Of a DNA stretch of 64,000 nucleotides, positions 18,636 to 26,592 are shown piece by piece. The DNA is from Gloeocapsopsis sp. IPPAS B-1203. GTDB lineage: Bacteria > Cyanobacteriota > Cyanobacteriia > Cyanobacteriales > Chroococcidiopsidaceae. The notes under the pieces are model-generated. The model worked only from the letters and a program-made list of their open reading frames with translations. It was not told where the DNA came from and did no database searches. The stretch lies in NCBI RefSeq assembly GCF_002749975.1, contig NZ_PEIG01000001.1, positions 310,001 to 374,000 on the forward strand, given 5' to 3'. The translations under genes were made by a program, and so were the position numbers. Position 1 is the stretch's first letter, and each line of letters starts with the position of its first letter.

Positions 18636-19102
18636 TGTCTGATTTTATGCCGCCGATCGAGCAGACAGCACAATCTGGAGCAATGCGATCGCAGCTTGAA
18701 CCTGAGTTAGGTGGTATCTTTCGCGATGCACCCGAACGTTCTGGTTTAGAACCTGAGTTAGGCGGTGTAGTGCGGCAGAAAGGTGTCTACGTTGATGAAG
18801 TCACTTGTATTGGTTGCAAGCACTGCGCTCACGTTGCCCGCAATACTTTCTACATTGAACCAGACTATGGTCGCTCGCGTGTTGTCCGTCAAGACGGAGA
18901 TTCAGAAGAGTTAATCCAGGAAGCAATTGATACTTGTCCAGTCGATTGTATTCATTGGGTTGATTACACAGAACTCAAAAAACTTGAGGAAGAACGACAA
19001 TACCAGGTGATTCCTATCGCAGGTTATCCAGTAGAAGAAGCTGTTGTTGCTGCTCATCGACGGCGCAAAAAACGTCAGGCACAGAAAAAAGCTCGCTATT
19101 AA
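18635..19102 (+). CDS. 4Fe-4S ferredoxin with N-terminal repeat extension
   Basis: A 155-residue ferredoxin. The cluster ligands are the CIGCKHC motif (CxxCxxC, about residues 58-64) and a distal Cys in DTCPVDCIHW, typical of single [4Fe-4S] ferredoxins. The first 45 residues are an extension holding two copies of LEPELGG. A basic tail (RRRKKRQAQKKARY) ends the protein. It is the last gene of the DUF2997-ycf35 operon and is followed within 25 bases by a strong terminator. It is presumably a soluble electron carrier serving a specific partner, which may be Ycf35; the partner is not shown by the sequence. Confidence 0.9.
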   Translation: MSDFMPPIEQTAQSGAMRSQLEPELGGIFRDAPERSGLEPELGGVVRQKGVYVDEVTCIGCKHCAHVARNTFYIEPDYGRSRVVRQDGDSEELIQEAIDTCPVDCIHWVDYTELKKLEEERQYQVIPIAGYPVEEAVVAAHRRRKKRQAQKKARY

Positions 19103-19126
19103 TTGGAAGAAGTGTTTTATCCTTAC

Positions 19127-19152
19127 AAAAGGCTGTTGTAACAGCCTTTTTT
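19127..19152 (+). terminator. rho-independent terminator of the ycf35-ferredoxin operon
   Basis: A perfect 10-bp stem (AAAAGGCTGT / ACAGCCTTTT) with a TGTA loop runs into a T tract, 24 bases after the ferredoxin stop codon. Confidence 0.9.
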
Positions 19153-19336
19153 GGCTTTGTAGAGGGTAGGTAATGATTGACAGTCGAACGTGCTCGCGGT
19201 GCTAAAGTTTTAAACTAAATCATCATCTGGTAGGAGAATCAGTGTCGCGCTTGAGCAATTGTGGCTGCGAATATGGGATTATGAGCAGTGACTTTCACCT
19301 CTGTTTGTAATTCACGATTGATGATGAAGGCGATCG

Positions 19337-20302
19337 CTATGAATCAAGCGGACTTCGCACCCCTTTTCCACCCCGATTCAGCACATGCGTGTAAATCATC
19401 GTTGTCTTCACATCCTTGTGTCCTAACAGTTCTTGCACTGTGCGAATGTCGTACCCCGCTTCCAGCAAATGCGTGGCAAAACTATGACAAAAAGTGTGAC
19501 ACCCGACTCGCTTTTGAATTCTTGCTGCAAACACTGCTTGCTTGAGGGCTTTTTGCACTCCGCTTTCATGCAGGTGGTAGCGATTGATTTGCTCGGTTCG
19601 AGGGTCACGGCAACGACGGTTGGATGGAAACACAAATTGCCCCACCCACGATCGTTCTGCATTCGGATACTTCCGAGCCAGTGCATATGGTAAATGCACG
19701 GCTCCATAGCCCTGCGCTAAATCTTGCTGATGCAATCGGCGGACTCGTTGCAGATGCTCATTTAGCGGGTCATTTAGACTGGTAGGCAGCATCGTGACTC
19801 GACTCTCGATCCCTTTCGGTGTGCGAACGATGATCTGCTGTTGAGCAAAATCGAGGTCTTTGATCCGAATGTTTAGTCCTTCATTCAGTCGCACACCACT
19901 ACCATAAAGAACTTGCACCACCAGTTGATACACGTCACTGAGATTGCCAATCACGCCTCTAACTTCATCTTTTGTCAGGACGGTAGGCAAGTAGCGCGGT
20001 TGCTTGGCTCGAACAGCATCGATCGACGCATCGAGTTCTTGCCGCAACACTTCGCGGTACAGAAATAAAATCGCACTCAAGGCTTGGTTCTGAGTTGAAG
20101 CTGCGACCTGCTCTTGCACGGCAAGATGCGTTAAAAATGCTTCAATTTCTGCACTTCCCATGTCTTTGGGATGGGTCTTGTTATGAAACAGAATGTAGCG
20201 TCGAATCCATTGGATGTAAGTTTGTTCAGTGCGATACGAATAGTGCTTGACTCGGAGCAAGTCAGAGACCTGTTCAAGCAGTTTTCTCGGTCATGGCTCC
20301 AT
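19337..20302 (-). pseudogene. intI: integron integrase, inactivated
   Basis: Tyrosine recombinase of the IntI family. The IntI-specific extra segment is present ([18 protein letters not shown]), as are the first catalytic Arg (GSGVRLNEG), the [15 protein letters not shown] block with the nucleophilic Tyr, and the usual ending [12 protein letters not shown]. Two lesions are visible. First, reading from the ATG at 20302, codon 4 is TGA (20293-20291): MEP[21 protein letters not shown], and the sequence after the stop is a normal IntI N-terminus. Second, the HxxR motif reads HTFCHSF, with the catalytic Arg codon CGT replaced by TGT at 19489-19487. Both are single C-to-T changes if the ancestral codons were CGA and CGT. 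A TTG at 20260 could still start a shortened protein, but the missing Arg should abolish recombination. It is transcribed away from the cassette, the normal integron layout. Confidence 0.9.
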
Positions 20303-20529
20303 TGTGGTGATCTCCAGCGCTGTAATGTTGTTATTCAGGATCTTAGGTGGACAGCGCTGTGTTCTCTGTTGGAAGAAATACGGCAGATTTCGGGCTAAGA
20401 TCCCTGTCGAGGAGTATTATACGGAAATTGCGTCGGGCTAAGTTGCCTGGTGCGGACTTAGGCAGAAAGATTCGGGCTAAGCGCCTCAAACTGGGATCTT
20501 AGGCAGAAACTTTCAGTCCAAATATATAG
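20303..20529 (+). other. attI-like recombination region of the integron
   Basis: Non-coding region between the 5' end of intI and the cassette boundary. It contains three copies of CGGGCTAAG (20391-20399, 20434-20442, 20473-20481) and two copies of CTTAGGCAGAAA (20457-20468, 20498-20509), plus a related CTTAGGTGGA at 20342. CTAAGATCCC (20395-20404) is the inverse of GGGATCTTAG (20493-20502). Known attI sites carry repeated integrase-binding motifs next to the crossover core, so these repeats are good candidates. The core itself is G^TTAGGC at 20529-20535. Confidence 0.65.
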
Positions 20530-22938
20530 TTAGGCTGATAGTTGGCTGCGGTTGGGGGTTTGATGGAGCCTCTTGATGATGGCAAAGTCCTGAAACGAAG
20601 CAATTAGAGTTAAGATGTCTTAGTTCTCTGTAGGAGTATAGGACTCGTAAAGCTTGATGACTAAGCCTTCGCAGCTTCAGCTTTTTGGTTTAGTACCTGA
20701 ATCGCATAAAGATGCTCAATCACGAGTCATTCAAGAGCGAGTAGGTACTTTCACTGACAATATGAAATTGCCTATTCATAGGTGGTTTCGCTATTCTGCG
20801 GGCTTTTCAGCAGCTTGGGTTGAAAAAGTAATTACAGATTTAGAACCTCAAACTATCCTTGATCCTTTTGCAGGCTCCGGTACTGTCTGTTTAGCTGCGG
20901 ACAAGCTTGGCATAAATTCTTTTGGCATTGAGGCGCATCCTTTCGTTTACAAGCTTGCAAAAGGTAAACTTTCATGGGGAGCTAATGTCCATACATTTGT
21001 AGAAGCAGTTGCCGAAGTTAAGCGTTTTGCTATCAGCCTTCAGCCTAATCTTCCAGAACAGCTTCCAGCCTTATTAGGAAAATGCTATACAAGTGAAGCG
21101 TTGATCGACCTCTTTAGACTTAGACAAGCTTATTGTGAAATAGCCTCATCTTTATCGGAAGAATTGCAGTTTCTCATCTTTCTAGCGATTTCCGCTATCT
21201 TACGCATGTCCAGCCATGTAGGAACAGCACAATGGCAATATATCCTTCCTAACAAGCGAAAGGTTAAAGCTTATGAGCCATTTGATGCATTAGAAAAACA
21301 GGTTTCTTTAATGCAGGAAGATATGTGTTATCTACAATCTCTTGCTAGATCGAGCCAAGCTACATTCATAAACGAAGATGCTAGAAGCTTAAAAAGTATC
21401 CCTGATAAATTGATAGACTTAGTAATAACATCACCTCCTTATGCAAATAACTATGACTATGCAGATGCTACACGTCTTGAAATGACTTTTTGGGGTGAGG
21501 TCGATTCTTGGGGAGATTTGCACAAGACAGTTCGTCAATTTCTAATCCGCTCAAGTTCTCAACATGTGTCAAAGGATCGACTGAGTTTAGATGCCTTGAT
21601 CAGTACGCCAATTGTTGATCCGATTCGGGATGAACTAGTTCTTGTCTGTCAAGAGCTAGAAAAAATCCGAGGAACTAAAGGCGGCAATAAGGCATATCAC
21701 ACAATGGTTGCCGCTTATTTCAATGATCTGGGAATTGTTTTCTATGCTCTTCGCCGAGTCACAACGTCTAGTTGTAAAGTTTGCTTTGTTGTAGGAGATT
21801 CAGCTCCCTATGGAGTGTATGTTCCAGTTGAGCAGTGGCTTGGCAAACTAGCTATTGCAGCAGGATTTGATGTTTGGTCTTTTGAACAAATTAGACAGCG
21901 TAACATCAAGTGGAAAAACAGGAAGCATAATGTTCCACTTCATGAAGGACGACTCTGGATAGAAGGTGAATCTATGGCACAATCTCCATCACACAAGTTT
22001 GGACAGGATCTAGGCAAACTTCTTGAGGATATTGTCCTCGACGACATTCTCAAGCCTCGACTGCAACAGTTTGCACAAAGCAAAAACTATTATCTTGATT
22101 GGCAACGTCCACGTCCAGCGCGAAGTGGCAAAAAAGTAACTTGGGAAGATAAATATGGCAACAAACATGATTTAGACTTTGTGATTGAGATAGGCGGTAC
22201 AGATGATCAGATTGGTAGACCTGTTGCATTTATTGAGTCTGCATGGCGCAGGTATACGAAGCACTCGAAGAATAAGGCTCAAGAGATTCAAGGAGCTATA
22301 TTACCTATTATTGAACTTCATCAGTTGTCAGCACCATTTTATGGTGCAGTATTGGCTGGGGATTTCACTAAACCAGCTTTGGATCAACTGAGGAATAATG
22401 GATTTGCAATTATTTACATCCCCTATAAAGATGTAGTAGCAGCATTTAAAGGGATTGATTTTAATGTTGCATTTGACGAAGAAACACCTGACGAAATCTA
22501 TGCTGTAGCCTCGAAAAAATTAGCTAGTCTTACTAGTTCTGATAAAGAGAGGCTCCGACAAGCTTTGATGCAAGTTTCAAAGCAAGAAGTAGATAGTTTT
22601 ATGAATACGCTTAGAAATTCTCTTGAGCGTTATATTGCAAAAATAATTCTTATTCCTCTCTTTGGCGCAAAATATGAGTTTGAGAATATTGATGATGCGC
22701 TCACTCAGCTAGATACAATTGACATCGCTAAACCAAGTGGTGAGTTTGAACGATTTGAGGTCATCATCGACTACAGCAACAATGATACAATCCGAGCAAC
22801 TTTTCAAAATAAAACCCTTCTTGCAGATTTTTTGAGGAAGTTGGAAAGTTAAGGTCAGCCTAACACTGCGTTGGTGCGGACGGAACAGAGGTTATTGGTG
22901 AGAATTCAAAGGTTATCTGCCGCCGCACAACTTCACCG
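20530..22938 (+). mobile_element. complete integron gene cassette
   Basis: The cassette starts at the crossover G^TTAGGC (cut between 20529 and 20530) and ends at the G at 22938 of the attC core. It holds a 127-bp leader, one large ORF in the standard orientation, and a terminal attC whose R'' box (GCCTAAC) is the exact complement of the cassette's own leading TTAGGC plus G. That match is expected only if both ends come from one circular cassette. At about 2.4 kb it is large for a cassette. Confidence 0.85.
20657..22852 (+). CDS. DNA methyltransferase with C-terminal nuclease-like domain (cassette-borne)
   Basis: A 731-residue protein, starting at the ATG one codon after a TTG. The SAM-binding motif I is DPFAGSGTV (about 69-77) and the catalytic motif IV is TSPPYANNYDY (about 258), an SPPY type usual for m4C and some m6A enzymes. 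Motif I precedes motif IV. The region from about 430 onward is unlike the methyltransferase. It contains KYGNKHDLDFVIE (about 500) and, after a short gap, VAFIESAWRRYTKHSKNK (about 522-540). This acidic/acidic-basic layout is reminiscent of PD-(D/E)XK nucleases, though the Lys is not in the standard place. It may therefore be a single-chain restriction-modification enzyme or a specialised methylase; the nuclease idea is inference. It is the only gene of the integron cassette. Confidence 0.8.
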   Translation: MTKPSQLQLFGLVPESHKDAQSRVIQERVGTFTDNMKLPIHRWFRYSAGFSAAWVEKVITDLEPQTILDPFAGSGTVCLAADKLGINSFGIEAHPFVYKLAKGKLSWGANVHTFVEAVAEVKRFAISLQPNLPEQLPALLGKCYTSEALIDLFRLRQAYCEIASSLSEELQFLIFLAISAILRMSSHVGTAQWQYILPNKRKVKAYEPFDALEKQVSLMQEDMCYLQSLARSSQATFINEDARSLKSIPDKLIDLVITSPPYANNYDYADATRLEMTFWGEVDSWGDLHKTVRQFLIRSSSQHVSKDRLSLDALISTPIVDPIRDELVLVCQELEKIRGTKGGNKAYHTMVAAYFNDLGIVFYALRRVTTSSCKVCFVVGDSAPYGVYVPVEQWLGKLAIAAGFDVWSFEQIRQRNIKWKNRKHNVPLHEGRLWIEGESMAQSPSHKFGQDLGKLLEDIVLDDILKPRLQQFAQSKNYYLDWQRPRPARSGKKVTWEDKYGNKHDLDFVIEIGGTDDQIGRPVAFIESAWRRYTKHSKNKAQEIQGAILPIIELHQLSAPFYGAVLAGDFTKPALDQLRNNGFAIIYIPYKDVVAAFKGIDFNVAFDEETPDEIYAVASKKLASLTSSDKERLRQALMQVSKQEVDSFMNTLRNSLERYIAKIILIPLFGAKYEFENIDDALTQLDTIDIAKPSGEFERFEVIIDYSNNDTIRATFQNKTLLADFLRKLES

Positions 22939-22944
22939 TTACTG
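22858..22944 (+). other. attC recombination site of the cassette
   Basis: R'' GCCTAAC (22858-22864), 5-base spacer, L'' GTTGGTGCGGACGG (22870-22883), 36-base variable region, L' CCGCCGCACAAC (22920-22931), 6-base spacer, R' GTTACTG (22938-22944) with the crossover after G22938. L'' pairs completely with L' apart from two unpaired bases (a G at 22873/22874 and A22880), like the extrahelical bases that give attC sites their strand polarity. Inside, CAG/CTG extend the stem. The last bases of R' come from chromosomal DNA: TTA (22939-22941) is the complement of the DUF4335 stop codon. Confidence 0.88.
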
Positions 22945-24381
22945 AGCATTTTCACGAGGATCTCGCGTGACTTGCGGGGCTTCACGATCTTCCAAAAAGG
23001 TTTGAACTTTGCCGTCAGGCGTCAAAACAACTCGAATTCTAGCAACTTTGCCATCGCTGATAGGAGACACAAAAGGTTCGCCAATCAAAGGCATTCCAGT
23101 ACGGTCAATTTGGTCTCTCGCAGCTTGATTTAAAGGTTCAATGCGTTGAATTGTTCCATCAACGTCTAGGAGCAAACTATATTCTAAGGTTTGCTTGACT
23201 GCGGCTGTAGGTTCCCAGCGGCGCTGAAAAAATTGTCTAGCCTCTCCTACTTGGCTAATGTTGTCTAGTGGCGCAGGTTCGCTAGGAGCTGGAGAAGCAC
23301 TAGGCGATCGCACTGCGGCAGTAGTAGTGTTATTCGCAGCTTGTTGTTGTGGCGGTGCTGGTGCTGGGCTAGCTGACTGTGCTGGGGCTGTAGGTTGAGC
23401 TTGAATAGTTGCTTGAGAACGAGGATTAGGAGTGTTGAGTTGCGCCAAAGGACTCGGTACTGCGATCGTGGGAGCATTTGAAGACCCTGTTGGTGGTGAC
23501 GCTTGCTGCTGCGAACCTGGTTGTGGTGCTGTTGCTCCAGGAACAGTAGGAGTGGGTGGGACAGCGTTCGGTACGGGAATCGCAGGTAGTGGAGTAGCAG
23601 GCACTGGTACAGGAGAACCTACAGGCGGGGGAGGTGGCAATGTATCTATTGATGACAAGGGTGGTAGCGGTGAAGGTTGAACCGCGACTTGCTGCGGATC
23701 TTCAGGGATTTGATTACTGGTTATTTGCTGTTGAGCAGGACGATTGAGCTGCTGTAGTACAGCAAATAGACCAACAGCAAGTGTTAATCCAGCGGCAATT
23801 GTAGCCCATGCGGGGGGAGTGGTACTCACTCTAGAACGGCGGTTGAGACTTGGTAAAGCAACGATATCAGCTTCGTATTCATCTAAAGCAGTTGCTAAAT
23901 CAAATAACTGCAGTACGCTCAACTGCACTATAGGTCCTGTCACAGGAGTTGCTAGAGAACCTAAACTCAATGTGTGAGACAATCCTGTACTGGGTTTGAG
24001 AAAAATTTGTTGTAAGCCAGAAGGCGATGAATCAGGAGAATTTGCTGGCGAAATCACTATTTGAGAATCAGCAACAGTCGTAGAGTCTGTTGCAGTATTT
24101 GTTGGAGTTAGCTGTGCCGTAAATTGTGCTGGAGATTGATTAAGTAGCTCTTGTACATAAGTTGTCACCGCCTGCTGTAAAGCTTCAAGTTGTTCGCGAT
24201 CGCCAGTAAGATGAATGCGTTGTTCTGGTAGCCGTGGATCGTCAAGATGCAGGTGGAATTGTAACTGTGTGGCTACTGTACGCCCAGCCCAGCGTGATAA
24301 TGGCGAGCGAGGAGCCACAATTTCTAATGTACAAGTGGGCGGAGTATACCTACGGAGAACCTGGGAATTTGACAAAGACAT
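22939..24381 (-). CDS. DUF4335 domain protein with membrane segment and proline-rich linker
   Basis: A 480-residue protein. Residues 1-185 form the DUF4335 domain of cyanobacteria (opening RRYTPPTCTLEIVAP). It is followed by one probable transmembrane helix (WATIAAGLTLAVGLFAVL, about 200-217), a long Pro/Ala/Gln-rich linker (about 225-370) and a C-terminal globular part (about 380-480) that may lie outside the membrane. Function is unknown. It is paired with a DUF3038 gene just upstream, a conserved cyanobacterial association. Its stop codon coincides with the crossover point of the integron cassette, so the gene borders the integron without being truncated. Confidence 0.82.
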   Translation of the reverse strand: MSLSNSQVLRRYTPPTCTLEIVAPRSPLSRWAGRTVATQLQFHLHLDDPRLPEQRIHLTGDREQLEALQQAVTTYVQELLNQSPAQFTAQLTPTNTATDSTTVADSQIVISPANSPDSSPSGLQQIFLKPSTGLSHTLSLGSLATPVTGPIVQLSVLQLFDLATALDEYEADIVALPSLNRRSRVSTTPPAWATIAAGLTLAVGLFAVLQQLNRPAQQQITSNQIPEDPQQVAVQPSPLPPLSSIDTLPPPPPVGSPVPVPATPLPAIPVPNAVPPTPTVPGATAPQPGSQQQASPPTGSSNAPTIAVPSPLAQLNTPNPRSQATIQAQPTAPAQSASPAPAPPQQQAANNTTTAAVRSPSASPAPSEPAPLDNISQVGEARQFFQRRWEPTAAVKQTLEYSLLLDVDGTIQRIEPLNQAARDQIDRTGMPLIGEPFVSPISDGKVARIRVVLTPDGKVQTFLEDREAPQVTRDPRENAQ

Positions 24382-24398
24382 AGGTGAGAATTTGAGCA

Positions 24399-24424
24399 GA
24401 GGTCAGGGGTCAGGGGTCAGGGGA
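24399..24424. repeat. short tandem repeat of GGGTCAG type
   Basis: Three to four tandem copies of the heptamer GGGTCAG/AGGTCAG lie just upstream of the DUF4335 gene, related to the array at 16242-16270. Confidence 0.6.
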
Positions 24425-24495
24425 GACAACTAAGGTGATACTCTATTGACTAATCACTCGCTCCACTCTTCGAGAAGAAACTCGCCCCTCAGCTA

Positions 24496-25116
24496 TTATT
24501 TTGAGCGGTCTAGAAGTGCTAACCAGAGGCGGCGATGACCGCCAGGAGAACTATAGAATAACAAATCAATTAAGAGTTTAAGAGCTAACTGAGTCAGAAC
24601 ATCGGTGGAGACGTTTTCATCTTCCTCCATGCGTTCCTGGTAGGTATTACTGAAAGCATCAATGTAATCTCCTAAAAGAGCGGCTTTGTAAGGAGCTTCA
24701 TTGTTTTGTGTGACTTGTTCGAGCAAAGCAACAGCACGGCGAATAACTTCTTGGTGTTGTTTTGCAAGGTAGCAGCTGATCAACACAAGCGATCGCGCTT
24801 CTTCAACGTCGAGCTTTTTCCGTCCTCCTTCACCTTTGCGTAGCGGATTTGATTGGCGCAGTCGCCATAATGCCACGCGGTCTGGGATTTTGGACTCTAA
24901 ATTAAGTTGGGCTGCAGCTTGGAGCATTGCTTCTGAACCAATCCCTGCCAAAGCTTCCAGCGCCAATAATACCAAGTCCAGTTGAGCTTTGATGTTGTCT
25001 AATTGGGCTGGGTTGGGCTGGATTTTAGTAAGCTCTTCCCATCTTGAAGTTGGAGTTGGCAACTGTGCGCTAGAGTGCATAACCTTAAGCATAGGAGGTA
25101 ATACTAGAATGGGCAT
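24496..25116 (-). CDS. DUF3038 family protein
   Basis: A 206-residue, mostly alpha-helical protein matching the cyanobacterial DUF3038 family (segments such as LDLVLLALEALAGIGSEAM and KLLIDLLFYSSPGGHRRLW). The start is uncertain: the ATG at 25116 gives MPILVLPPMLK, while an ATG twelve codons later (MHSSAQ, preceded by AAGG) may be the true one. No signal peptide and no catalytic motif. It is upstream of the DUF4335 gene on the same strand, with about 115 bases between; the pair is conserved in cyanobacteria and probably acts together. Function is unknown. Confidence 0.82.
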   Translation of the reverse strand: MPILVLPPMLKVMHSSAQLPTPTSRWEELTKIQPNPAQLDNIKAQLDLVLLALEALAGIGSEAMLQAAAQLNLESKIPDRVALWRLRQSNPLRKGEGGRKKLDVEEARSLVLISCYLAKQHQEVIRRAVALLEQVTQNNEAPYKAALLGDYIDAFSNTYQERMEEDENVSTDVLTQLALKLLIDLLFYSSPGGHRRLWLALLDRSK

Positions 25117-25848
25117 TTGTTGTTACCCATTTTGAAACCAGACTTGTCTAAATTGACGTTGGTTTCTAATTAGCTACCAGCTTATCCTGTTTGGTTCAAA
25201 AGTAAAATTACCCACTACAAAAAAAGCAGAGGAGCCAGTGTCGTGCGGAGGTGTCCTCCGTTGAGGAGCGGATTCGTTGCGGAGGTTGCCGCGCCCTGTA
25301 GAACTCCGCGTGAGCCACTGCGCCCTTGGGGGTGTCCCCCGTTGTAGCAAGTGGCGTACAACTGGCATGAGCAAAAGAAACAGAGTGACAAAATCAGGCT
25401 TGCGCAGAGGCAATAAGTTGATGGAACTGGTCAGGCGGCAATAGAATGGCAACGAATCATGCACTGTTCGTTGCATGGGGTTAATTAGTTGCTTAAACCT
25501 TAACACCAGCACTGGAGAGTTTTGGGTTATAGACTACCGCTGGTACAATCCGGACAGTGATGGCAATAACAAGCTTGACCCTCTTGAGTAGATGCTACAC
25601 AATTGCGTAGTCTTCGCCCAGCCATTGCCGTTGGCAATCGGATTGATGGATAGTTGAGATGCGGCTTAGAAGTGAAGAATATTTCTCTAGTTGAGCATTC
25701 TCGCTAGCGTAGGCCATTCAATTTTCTGGTCAAATTTGGTTGTCTGGCTTGCTTGTTGCTATCAGCATAGGAAACCCTCTGTGCATTTAGGTGACTTTTT
25801 CCTCCCTGCTGCTTAACCTGAACAGAAGTTATAGCTAATACTTAAATC
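25117..25848. other. intergenic region with palindromic repeats
   Basis: No gene can be supported. The region between the DUF3038 gene and the TetR regulator (both leftward) contains repeat elements at 25224-25356 and otherwise featureless sequence. A 112-codon open frame on the minus strand runs through these repeats and has no recognisable product. Confidence 0.6.
25224..25356. repeat. cluster of GC-rich hairpin repeats
   Basis: Contains CGGAGG-TGT-CCTCCG and GGGGG-TGT-CCCCC hairpins, the latter flanked by GCCACT and AGTGGC arms. A 25-base stretch at 25241-25265 is repeated identically, in inverse orientation, at 57787-57811 inside the 3' end of queC. It is probably a dispersed cyanobacterial repeat family. 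Confidence 0.75.
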
Positions 25849-26514
25849 TCAGAAATAGCTTTCAAGATGTTGTCGCATAACTGAACGGACTAGATCAACA
25901 CGTTCCTGAGTAAAATCTTGCCAATCAAGTCGCTTTGAGACTGCTGCTCGTGCAGTGCGAAAGACTAGAATTTGTCCTATGAGTGCAAATGCCCGAACTG
26001 CACATTCTGGATCGTTGGCTGTTTTGTCGGTTAGCTGAGCAATTAAAATGGTGCAGGGGCGTAGAATTCGCTGCAGAAAGTTTTCGTAGAGGATATCAAA
26101 TGCAGACGAAGGATCGAGAAATTCCCGCATAATGAAGCGGTTGTAATGATCTTTACCGTCAGAAGCAATAACAGTAATCGCAAGTGTATCCAATAACTCT
26201 TGCAATAGCTCGAGGGCTTCCTCATGCGAAAGCTGGGTATCTTGAAGTAATACCTCAATGCGTCGGGCTGTAGAGGCTGCTGGTTCATCATCACTAGCGA
26301 TATGCTCTGCAACCGCACGGTACAGTCCCTCTTTGCTACCAAAATAGTAGGGAATAGCAGCAAGATTAACGCCTGCTTTGTCTGCAATGTGGCGGGTACT
26401 CGCTGCTTCAAAGCCTGAAATGCCAAAAACTTCAATTCCCGCCTCAATTAAACGATGACGAGCATCCTCACCACGCTGCTGCACATTAGGTTGAGGAGAT
26501 TTTGGTTGAACCAT
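25849..26514 (-). CDS. TetR/AcrR family transcriptional repressor
   Basis: A 221-residue regulator. The N-terminal helix-turn-helix (about 15-60) reads RLIEAGIEVFGISGFEAAST then RHIADKAGVNLAAIPYYFGSKEGLY, the standard TetR DNA-binding region. The C-terminal ligand domain (about 75-215) resembles the CerR/YbiH (DUF1956) type. It is divergent from the devBCA exporter operon, with a 169-base spacer holding two ATCAATCGAT-type palindromes that are good operator candidates. It likely represses itself and the exporter until an effector, perhaps the exported substrate, is bound (inference). Confidence 0.92.
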   Translation of the reverse strand: MVQPKSPQPNVQQRGEDARHRLIEAGIEVFGISGFEAASTRHIADKAGVNLAAIPYYFGSKEGLYRAVAEHIASDDEPAASTARRIEVLLQDTQLSHEEALELLQELLDTLAITVIASDGKDHYNRFIMREFLDPSSAFDILYENFLQRILRPCTILIAQLTDKTANDPECAVRAFALIGQILVFRTARAAVSKRLDWQDFTQERVDLVRSVMRQHLESYF

Positions 26515-26553
26515 TATGATGTCACTTTACTATTACCAGCACAACTTAATTGT

Positions 26554-26578
26554 AGTCGATTGACAAAATCAATCGACT
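26554..26578. promoter_or_regulatory. inverted-repeat operator candidate 1 for the TetR regulator
   Basis: Perfect 10-bp inverted repeat AGTCGATTGA / TCAATCGACT around a 5-base CAAAA centre, 40 bases upstream of the TetR start codon. It shares the half-site TCAATCGA with the second palindrome at 26593. Confidence 0.75.
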
Positions 26579-26592
26579 GACTTACATTAAAA

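Noticed and set aside
19337-20260. Reading the recombinase as a phage or XerC/D integrase
   Set aside because: The IntI-specific extra segment, the IntI C-terminal ending and the adjacent attC-bearing cassette identify it as an integron integrase.
25174-25512. 112-codon open frame on the minus strand
   Set aside because: It is read through GC-rich hairpin repeats and is rich in Arg/Pro/Leu as expected for chance translation of repeats.
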